In this document: positions 8,239 to 17,000 of the stretch, piece by piece
Numbering within the stretch: position 1 is the stretch's first letter
Layout: every line of letters begins with the position of its first letter
Source of the DNA: Sphingomonas pokkalii
Lineage (GTDB): Bacteria > Pseudomonadota > Alphaproteobacteria > Sphingomonadales > Sphingomonadaceae
NCBI RefSeq assembly: GCF_003096275.1
Contig: NZ_QENQ01000001.1
Coordinates: forward strand, 1,419,855-1,483,854
DNA length: 64,000 bases
Direction of reading: 5' to 3'
The notes under the pieces: generated by a model
Told to the model about the DNA's origin: nothing
What the model saw: only the letters and a program-made list of their open reading frames with translations
Database searches by the model: none
Position numbers and translations under genes: made by a program

Positions 8239-8733
8239 TCAGGCTTTCGCGGTCGCGACGTCGCGGCGCAGGCGTTCGCTCACCGCTTCCGGGCTGAACG
8301 AATGGAAGGTGCCGCCGCCTTCGTAATGGGCGACGAATACCTTGCCGATGGCAAAGGTCGCCGCTGCGGCAAATCCGCCGAACGACACCACACCCACGGC
8401 CAGCCCAACCGCAGGCACGCTACGCGCCACCGCGCTGGTGGTGTAGCTGGCGAGTCCGCCGGACAGGAGCGTGCCCAGCAGGACGGAGATGGTGCCGCGT
8501 ACGGCCTCTTCGCTCGTCTTCTGTTCATAGAGATGCGAAAGATCGATCACCATCTTGGCCTGTACTGCCGCCAGCGCGGCGAGATCCACGAAGGGTAGCG
8601 GGATCAGGCCGGTAGCGGCGCTCCATCGTGTAGCGCTCGAGATGATCTTCGAAGCGGATTCGATTTTGTTCGGTGTAGGAGAATGCACGGTTGCTTCGGC
8701 ATTGCTCCCGTGGTCTTTTGTTGCGGTGGCCAT
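8239..8733 (-). CDS. DUF697/YcjF-like membrane protein
   Basis: 164 residues. The middle contains the DUF697-like pattern TGLIPLPFVDLAALAAVQAKM followed by a helix that carries HLYEQKTSEEAVRG, then two Gly/Ala-rich membrane segments (GTLLSGGLASYTTSAVARSVPAVGLAVGVVSFGGFAAAATFAIG). Proteins of this group are small membrane proteins often linked to GTPases; their function is unclear. I chose ATG 8733 (MATATKDHG) because AAGGA stands 7 bases upstream; two further in-frame ATGs lie 5 and 14 codons earlier (8748, 8775). It is the first gene of the leftward six-gene unit and diverges from the NRPS operon. Confidence 0.7.
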   Translation of the reverse strand: MATATKDHGSNAEATVHSPTPNKIESASKIISSATRWSAATGLIPLPFVDLAALAAVQAKMVIDLSHLYEQKTSEEAVRGTISVLLGTLLSGGLASYTTSAVARSVPAVGLAVGVVSFGGFAAAATFAIGKVFVAHYEGGGTFHSFSPEAVSERLRRDVATAKA

Positions 8734-8793
8734 CTCTTTATCCTTCATGGACGAACGGAATCGACTTGAATTCATAGAAATACGCCAAAACAC

Positions 8794-8807
8794 TACAATG
8801 CGTTGTA
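8794..8807. promoter_or_regulatory. Candidate operator palindrome TACAA-N4-TTGTA
   Basis: A perfect 5-bp inverted repeat separated by TGCG, inside the 260-bp region between the DUF697-like gene and the NRPS operon. A wider CTACA...TGTAG pair surrounds part of it. It lies where a regulator could control both directions. No regulator gene is present in the island. Confidence 0.35.
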
Positions 8808-8833
8808 TTCAACTGTAGCAAGGGTGGCCATTG

Positions 8834-8862
8834 TTGCATAGCATAAAATGGCAATATATAGA
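8834..8862 (+). promoter_or_regulatory. Predicted promoter of the NRPS operon, with shared 13-nt element
   Basis: TTGCAT (8834-8839) and TATAGA (8857-8862) are 17 bases apart and could be -35 and -10 boxes. The element AATGGCAATATAT at 8847-8859 recurs exactly, in the transcription direction, upstream of the leftward P-type ATPase operon. It sits 135 bases before the start codon here and 133 bases there, in an otherwise GC-rich neighbourhood. Confidence 0.45.
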
Positions 8863-8994
8863 ATGAACAAAAACTGACATTCGGGCCGTGTCGCGTGTGC
8901 TTCGTATTGTGTTCAGCGGGCCGTTGGTGGGGGCCCAACTCGGAGGGCGTATGCGGTCCACAATGACTTGGCGACACCTTCTGGTGAGGGCTTG

Positions 8995-11067
8995 ATGCCG
9001 TCGGCATCCTGTACCCTCCCGATGTCGTGCGACCTTTCCGAAGCGCTGTTTTCCAACGTCGCAGTACAGCCCGATTCGCCTGCTTTCGCTGCAATTGATA
9101 CCATGGGCGTGCCGGGTCGGCAGCTGTGTTGGCGCGATATGGGCCGCCATGTCGCGGCGGCCGCGGCGCACCTTACAGCGCAGCTTCCCGCCGGTGCGCG
9201 GGTGTTGGTGCCGCAAGGCCCGGCCCTCTGCTTCGCCGTCGCGCTCCTGGGCTGCCTTGCCGCGGGCGTCGTTGCCGTGCCGGTTCCCCATCCCGTCCAC
9301 CGGCGTCGACGCTCGGCGATCGCGGCGATCGCAACCGATTGCGGCGCATCCGCGATGCTGGTCCCGGGCGAAGGGGCGGAGGGGGCCGAGGGATTGGGGG
9401 TAGCCGTGATCGCCATGGTGGCCCCGGAGGGGGAGGTGCCGTTTCCTGCGGCGCGTTTCGCTGCCGGCGACCTTGCCTTGCTGCAATATACCTCCGGATC
9501 GACCGGTCAGCCGAAAGGGGTGATGCTGACGCGCGGGAACCTGGCCGCCAACGCCGCTGCCATCGCCGGCGCGCTGGCGGTGACATCCGACGCGCGCTTT
9601 CTGACCTGGTTGCCGCTGTTTCACGACATGGGACTGGTGACGGGCGTCCTGGTGCCGGTGCTGTGCGGCGTGCCGTCGCTGTTCCTGCCGACGCAGAGCG
9701 TCTCGCGCGATCCGCTGCGGTGGCTGGAGGCGATCAGCGCGCATCGTATCACCCATTCGGGCGGTCCGAACTTCGCGTTGGCGAGTTGCGTCGAGCGCGC
9801 CGATCCGGCCCGTCTGCACCACCTCGACCTGTCGTGCTGGCGCTCGGCCTTTCTGGGTGCCGAACCGATTTTCGAGGAGACGCTGCGGCGATTCGCCGAC
9901 GAAACGGCGATTGCGGGCTTTGCGCCGGAGGCGTTCCAGCCCTGCTACGGTCTGGCGGAGACCACCTTGATGGCGACTGCGGCGACGGCGGGGCGCGGTG
10001 CCACGGTCCGTGCCTTTGCCCGCGATGCCCTGCGCCAGGGCATCGCCCGCGCCCCCGCCGCCGGCGAGGTGGCGCGCGCGCTGACCGGGTGCGGCATGCC
10101 GCCACCGGAGGCCCGGATCGCGATCCGGGACGACAAGGGCGATCCCGTTGCCCCGGGCGTGCTTGGCGAGGTCCTGCTCTCCGGCCCCAGCGTCGGCGCC
10201 GGCTATTGGCAGAAGCCGGAGGCGACCGCGGCGACCTTCGTGTCCGATGCCGAAGGCGCCCTATGGCTGCGGACCGGCGATATCGGTTTCCTCGACGGTG
10301 GAGAATTGTTCATCGCCGGGCGGATCAAGGATCGCCTGATCCTGCGGGGCCGCACCCAGCACCCGCACGATATCGAGCGCGCGGCCAGCCAGGCCCATCC
10401 CGACCTGCTGCCCGACGATGCCATCGCCTTCCCCGTGGAGGCGATGGCGGGTGAGGGATATGCGGTAGTCTGCGCGCTACGGCGCGGGGCGATGCGCCAG
10501 TGGAGCGGTGCCGAACTGGTGCTGGCGATCCGCCGTGCCTGTGTGCGCGCGGCCCAGGCGGATCCGGAAGCGGTGGCGCTGGTGGGACCGACGACGCTGC
10601 CGCGCACGTCCAGCGGCAAGCCGAAGCGCCGGACCTGTGCGGAAGCCTTTGCTGCCGGCACGTTGGAGACGCTGCACGTCTGGCGGCGCAGCGCTGGCAC
10701 GGCGTGGAACGCGGTGCTGCCGGCCCGGCCCGATGCCGACGCGCTTGCGGGCTGGATCGCCGGCTGGATCGCCTGCCGCCTGCGCGTGCCCGCAGCGGAG
10801 GTTTCGCTCGACCTTCCGTTCGAGGAAGTCGGGCTGGATTCGATCGGCAGTGTCGAACTCGTCGTGGCACTGGAACAGGCGCTGGAGCGAGACATCCCGG
10901 AAACCATGATCTGGGATTGCCGGACGATCGATGGGCTGGCCGCGGCGCTGGCCCACCCGGCCGCAGCGGCGCCAGCGGCACGCGCACCGGCATACGCGCC
11001 TGCACCCCGGCCGACATCGGATCTGCTTGCCCGGTTGCGTGCCGAACTTTCGGGGACCCTTCCATGA
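8995..11067 (+). CDS. Fatty-acyl-AMP ligase fused to acyl carrier protein (loading module)
   Basis: 690 residues. Residues 1 to about 560 are a fatty-acyl-AMP ligase: YTSGSTGQPKG at 165-175, LPLFHDMGLV, YGLAETT, the TGDIGF core and the basic end PRTSSGKPKRR. The C-terminal 80 residues are an acyl carrier protein with the phosphopantetheine serine at 616 (GLDSIGS). It would activate a fatty acid with ATP and load it on its own carrier, starting the lipopeptide. ATG 8995 is preferred over TTG 8968 because GGTGAGGG precedes it. The stop overlaps the next start (ATGA), as in iturin-type clusters where the same domains begin the first synthetase. A Pro/Ala-rich tail follows the carrier and may act as a docking region. 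Confidence 0.93.
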   Translation: MPSASCTLPMSCDLSEALFSNVAVQPDSPAFAAIDTMGVPGRQLCWRDMGRHVAAAAAHLTAQLPAGARVLVPQGPALCFAVALLGCLAAGVVAVPVPHPVHRRRRSAIAAIATDCGASAMLVPGEGAEGAEGLGVAVIAMVAPEGEVPFPAARFAAGDLALLQYTSGSTGQPKGVMLTRGNLAANAAAIAGALAVTSDARFLTWLPLFHDMGLVTGVLVPVLCGVPSLFLPTQSVSRDPLRWLEAISAHRITHSGGPNFALASCVERADPARLHHLDLSCWRSAFLGAEPIFEETLRRFADETAIAGFAPEAFQPCYGLAETTLMATAATAGRGATVRAFARDALRQGIARAPAAGEVARALTGCGMPPPEARIAIRDDKGDPVAPGVLGEVLLSGPSVGAGYWQKPEATAATFVSDAEGALWLRTGDIGFLDGGELFIAGRIKDRLILRGRTQHPHDIERAASQAHPDLLPDDAIAFPVEAMAGEGYAVVCALRRGAMRQWSGAELVLAIRRACVRAAQADPEAVALVGPTTLPRTSSGKPKRRTCAEAFAAGTLETLHVWRRSAGTAWNAVLPARPDADALAGWIAGWIACRLRVPAAEVSLDLPFEEVGLDSIGSVELVVALEQALERDIPETMIWDCRTIDGLAAALAHPAAAAPAARAPAYAPAPRPTSDLLARLRAELSGTLP

Positions 11068-14000
11068 ACGACCTCGCCGAGCACCGTTCGCTGCTGCAAT
11101 CGGCGATCGAGCAGATCGAGCAGCTTCAGGCCCGGCTCGATGCGCAGCGCGCGCCGATCGCGGTGGTGGGGATCGGCACCCGCTTGCCTGGTGCGGAGAC
11201 GCCGGACGCCTTCTGGGCGCAGACCCTGGCGGGTGCCGTGCGGTGCGGGCCGCCGCCGCAAACCCGCGCGGACATTGCCGGCTGCTACGATCCGGATCCT
11301 TCTGCCCCCGGCCGCGCCTATGTGCGGGATGCGGCCTATCTTGACGATATCGAGCAGTTCGACGCGGCTTTTTTCCGCCTGTTGCCCGCCCCCGCCGCTG
11401 CGCTGGACCCCCAGCACCGGATGCTGCTGGAAGCGAGCTGGAATGCGATCGAGGATGCCGGCATCGATCCCCTCACGTTGCGCGGCAGCCGCACCGGCGT
11501 GTATGTCGGCCTTTCGTTCGATGCCTATGGTGATCGCGTGCGCGGCGTGCCGTCGGCGATCGATCAGGCGTCTGCGCTGGGCGGCGCGCGCAGCCTTGCG
11601 GCGGGGCGGATTTCCTATTTTCTCGATCTGCACGGCCCTTCGTTGCAGCTCGATACGGCCTGCTCCTCTTCGGCACTGGCGGTGCATCAGGCGGTGCAGG
11701 CGCTTCGGATCGGCGATTGCGACCTGGCCCTGGCCGGTGGCGCCAACGCGCTGATCGGCGCGGCGACGATGATCGAGCTTTCGAAGTTGAAGGCGCTGAG
11801 TCCGAGCGGGCGGTGCCATAGTTTCGACGCGCGGGCCGATGGCTATGGCCGCGGCGAGGGGGCGGTGCTGTTTGCACTGCGCCGCCTGGCCGATGCGGAA
11901 GCGGCGGGGGACCGGATCCACGCTGTGATCCATGGATCGGCCAGCAACCATGACGGCGCCAGCAACGGCCTTACCGCGCCCAACGGCGGCGCGCAGGAGG
12001 CGGTGATCCGCGCCGCGCTGGAGGATGCCGGCGTCCTCGAGGATGCGATCGGCTTCATCGAGGCGCACGGTACCGGCACCGCGCTGGGCGATCCGATCGA
12101 GACGGCGGCACTGGCGCGCGTGTTCGCCGGCGCGGCCCCGGGATCGATCGCGCTGGGATCGGGCAAGGCCGGGTTCGGGCATCTTGAGGCCGCGGCAGGT
12201 GCGCTGGGGCTGCTGCGGGCGATCCTGGCGGTGCGGCACGGCACCGTGCCGCCGCAGCCCGGCACGGTCACGCCGACGCACCGGATCGACTGGGCGGGGA
12301 GCCCGTTGCGGCTGGCGACCACCCCGCAACCCTATTCCCCGGCACGTCCGCTTGCCGGCGTCAGTTCCTTCGGCATGAGCGGTACCAACGTGCATCTGGT
12401 GGTGGGGCCGCCGCCGGCCGCGCCCGCGCCGCCCCGCGCCCGCACCGGCGTGGCGCGACTTTCCGCCGCCAGCCCCGCCGCCTTGCGGGCGCGGGCGCGG
12501 CAGATCGCCGATCATCTGGCGGGCCAGCCCACGCAAGATCTTGCCGATGTCGAACGCAGCCTGGCCGCGCGCGCCGGCCTGCGGCACCGCGCCGCCTTCG
12601 CCTTTCCCGACCTGCCGAGCCTGATCGGCGCCCTGCGCGCCTTTGCCGCGGGGGACGAGGGCGCTGCACTGGCCGCCGATGCGCCGCTGCCGCAGGGCGA
12701 GGCGGTGGGACGGCCGATCAGCCTGCCCGCCTATCCCTTCGAGCGCGAACGCCACTGGATCGATCTGCCAACGGCCGTCCGCTCCGATGAATCGGTAATG
12801 CCGCCGGCACCGCTGCCTGCCGCGACCGGATCGTCTGCCCAGGCCTCGGCGGGCGAAGGCGATACCAGCGCGCTGCTGCGCGCCATTGTGGGCACGGCGC
12901 TGGGAATCGCGCCCGGGCGTATCGATCCGAAGACACCGTTCGTGGAGATCGGCGCCGATTCGCTGATGCTGCTCGACGCGGTTCGCCAGATCGAACAGCG
13001 TTTCGGTATCGTGGTGGAAATGGGGGCGCTGTTCGAAGGGCTGTCGACCATTGCTGCCCTTGCCGCGCATATCGATGCCGGGCGCGGCGATGCGCCGGCT
13101 GCCCCGGCCCCTGCGCCGGTTGCACATGCAAGCGCGCCGATCGCGCCCGTTCCGGCGCCCCGGCCGGCGGAGCAGGATGCCGCCGAACAGTCGCGCTATT
13201 TCGCCGATCTGGTCGATCGCTTTGTCGCGCGCCATCGCGGATCCAAAGCCGTTGCCGATGCCAGTCGCGGCGCGCTGGCAGACAGCCGTCGCGTCGTCGG
13301 CTTCCGTCCATCGATCAAGGAAGCGCTGTTCCCGATCGTCGGCGTGCGGGGGGAGGGGCCCTGGCTCTGGGATGTCGATGGCAATCGCTTCGTCGATCTG
13401 GCGATGGGTTTCGGCGTCTCGCTGTTCGGCCATGGCTTTGCGCCCGTCGAAGCGGCGATCAGTGCCGCGCGCGATCGTCGGCTGGTGGTGGGGCCGCAAT
13501 CGCCGGACGCGGGCGCGGTCGCCGAGGCGCTGTGCCGCCTCACCGGGTTCGATCGCGCGGCCTTCTGCAATTCCGGTACCGAAGCGGTGATGACCGCGCT
13601 GCGCCTGGCCCGCGCCGCCACCGGCCGTAGCCGGATCGTCACCTTCTCGGGCTCCTATCACGGCCATTTCGATGGCGTGCTGGGCGCTGCCGGGGCGGAA
13701 CGGGCGGTGCCGGTCACCGCCGGCGTCACGCCGGGCTTCGTCGCCGACCTGACGGTGCTGGACTATGGCGCGGAAGCGACGCTGGCGACGATCGCCGCGC
13801 AGGCGGAGTCGCTGGCGGCGATCCTGGTCGAACCGGTGCAGAGCCGGCGGCCCGATCTGCAGCCGGCCGCATTCCTGCAGCGGCTGCGCGCGCTCGCCGA
13901 TCGCCACGGCATCGCCCTGATCTTCGACGAGGTGTTGACCGGGCTGCGGGTGCATCCGGCCGGGGCCCAGGGCATTTTCGGCGTGAAACCGGATCTGGCG

Positions 14001-17000
14001 ACCTATGGCAAGATTCTGGGCGGCGGGCTGCCGATCGGCGCCGTGGCCGGGGCGGCACGCTTCCTGGACGGCATCGACGGCGGCTGCTGGAACTATGGCG
14101 ATGCCAGTGCGCCAATGGCCGATCGCATCTTCTTTGGCGGCACCTTCAACAAGAATGCGCTGTCGATGGCGGCGGCGCGGGCAGTGCTGGAGACGCTGGC
14201 CGATGCCGGCGGCGCGTTGCAGGACGAACTGAACAGGCGCACCGATGCGATGGTCGGGCGGATCGAAGCCGGCATCGCGACAGCAGGCCATCCGGTGGCA
14301 GTCGCCCGGTTCGGTTCGCTGTTCCGCTTCGTGTTTCCGCGCAACGCCGATGCCTTCTACCTCGAACTGGCCTGTCGCGGCGTGTATGTCTGGGAAGGGC
14401 GCAACTGCTTCCTTTCCACCGCGCACGACGATGCGGCCATCGATCACGTCGTGGAAAGCGTGCTGGACAGCCTGGCGGCAATGCGTGCCGGCGGAATGCT
14501 GGACGCAGGCACCCCGCCGCCTTTGTGGCAGGCCGAAGCGCCTGCGCTGCTGCCCGCGCCTTCGTCGCTTGCCGCCCGCGTGCGCGCTGCGCCGCTACCC
14601 GATGTCGGCACCGTGCATGGCGAGCGGACCCGCGCCCTTGATGCGGCGGCCACGGCCTATGCCGCGGCGGCCCTGGCCGAACCGGGTGCGCCCGCGCCGC
14701 GATCGCGCGCGCAGGCGGATTTGCTCGCCCGCTGGCGCGATGTCGGCGAGGGCGCGCTCGCCGCAGACATTCCCCGGTTGCTCGATACCGCGACGCGCCT
14801 GGGTGGCGGGGCGGAGGCGGCGTTGCTGCGCGCCGCCGGCGAAGCGCTGGGGCCGGTGCTGCGCGGCGAGCGCCATCCGCTCGATGCGCTCGCGCCGCAG
14901 GGCGATTTCACGCTGCTGAAGGACATTTATGTGCGCCCGGCATTGGCGGCGGCGACCAACGAACTGCTCGGGCGGGCCGTTGCGGCGCTCGTCGAAGCGC
15001 AGCCGCCCGGTTCCACGCTCGACATATTGGAAATCGGCGCCGGCACCGGCAGCGCCACGGGCAAGGCGCTGGCGGCGCTGGGCACGCGCTCGGCGCGCTA
15101 CCTCGCAACGGATATGTCGCTGGCGTTCTTCGATGCGACGCGCTGGCCGCATCGCCACGACAGCCGGCTGCGCTATGCCACCTATGACATGGATCGTGAC
15201 GCGGTGGCGCAGGGGATGGCGGCATCGGGCTATGATCTGATCATCGCTTCGAATGCACTGCACGTCGCCGCCGACCTGCCGTTCACGCTCGCCCAGATTC
15301 ACCGCCTGTTGCGGCCGGGTGGGCTGTTGCTGCTGAACGAACTCACCGCGGCGCCGCGCTGGCTGCAACTGGTGTTCGGCCTGACCGATGGCTGGTGGAG
15401 CCATCGCGACGCCGAACGACTGCCGGAGACCCCGCTGCTCGCGGCGCAGGGGTGGGAGCGGGTATTCCGCGCCGCCGGCCTGCCGCTGGCGGAGGCGCTG
15501 GAACCCGGCGGACTGGGCGATGCGCCGGGCGGGGCGGTGCTGATCGGCCAGAAGCGGCGCAGTGCGGAACCCTCGCGGGCGCAGCGGCAGCTCCATGCGC
15601 TGGCCCAGCTCGATCCGGCGGGCGCGCAGGCCTATACGCTTGGCTTCGCCGTGGACCTGCAGGGGCCGGTGGACGAAGCCGGGCTGGCGGCTGCGCTGAC
15701 GGCAGAGGCGGCAAGCCACGATGCCCTGACCGCCGTGTTCGCGGGGACGGATGCGCCGCGCATGGTGTTCGATGCCGCGCCGATCCCTGCCTGTGCGATC
15801 GTGGATCGCACCGGCACCGCGGGCGATGCCGGTGCGCTCGAAGCATGGGAGCGCGCGTTCTTCGATGCGCCGTTCGATCTCGCCCGTGGCCCGCTGTTCC
15901 GCGCCGCGCTGCTGCGGCTGGGGGACGGGCGGTGCCGCGTCGCGATGGCATTGCCCCACATCGTCGGCGACGGCGTTTCGCTGGCGACGCTGTGGGAACG
16001 CACGGTGCAACGCTATGCCGGCCAGGGACTGCCGGATGCGCCGCGCTTTGCCGATCATCTCGAAACCGAGCGGGCCTGGCTGGCCGGTCCGGAGGCGGCA
16101 CGGTGCCGCGCCTTCTGGGCGAAGACGGCGTCGGCTCCGGAGCCTGCCGCCCAGGCCGTTGACTGGCGGGGCGGCACCGTGCGTCGATCGATCGGGGGCG
16201 CGCTCGTCGATGCGCTGCGGGTACGCGCCGCCGCGGCGGGGATGACGCCGTTCATGCTGCTGTTCGCAGCGCATCGCCTGTTGCTGCGGCGCACGCTGGA
16301 AGATGCTTCGCCGACGATCGGCGTGCCGATCGCCGGGCGCAGCCGCGCGGCGCCGGGGCTGGTGGGATATTGTACCCATTTGTTGCCGATCGCGGTGCCG
16401 GTGCCGCTCCATGCGACGCTGGACGAACATCTTACCGCGACCCGTGCAGCGTTGTTGGCCGCCTATGCCCACCAGGATCTGCCCTTTGCCGAGATGCCGG
16501 GCGGCGGCGGCATCGATCTGACGTTCAATATGGATGCCGCCACGCTCCCGGCGCCGGACGGGTGTACCGCCCGGCAGGTCTTCCGCGATTCCAGCACCGA
16601 ACCCTTCGCCCTGCGCTTCAACCTGACGATGGCGCAGGATGGGATCATGGTGGAGGCCGGCTATCAGAAGGCCCGCTTCGACCGCGACACGGTGGAGCGG
16701 CTGCTGGAGCGCTATCATGTGCTGTTGCGCGCATTCGCCGATGCGCCGGGTGATCGCCGGCTTGTCGATCTCGCGCACCAGACGGCCGAAGACGTGCGCG
16801 CGGCGCGCGGGTTGCTTTCGGCACGGCCGCCGCTTGCGCCGCCGCAATCCTTTCCCGCGGCCTTCCTCGCGGCGGTTGCGCGGGCACCGGATTCGCCCGC
16901 GATCCGCTGGCGGGGGGAGGTGCTCTCCTACGATATGCTGCACCGGCGAGCGGCGGAGATCGCAGCGGCGGTGGCCTCTTGCTGCCCGCGGGGCGGCATC

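Noticed and set aside
10500..11063. N-terminal extension of the KS synthase frame
   Set aside because: The frame is open by chance across the FAAL/ACP gene; the ATG at 11064 overlaps the FAAL stop and starts just before KS homology.
10203..14447. 1414-codon minus-strand frame across the KS/aminotransferase gene
   Set aside because: Composition is His/Arg/Gly-rich shadow sequence; the plus strand has clear catalytic motifs throughout.
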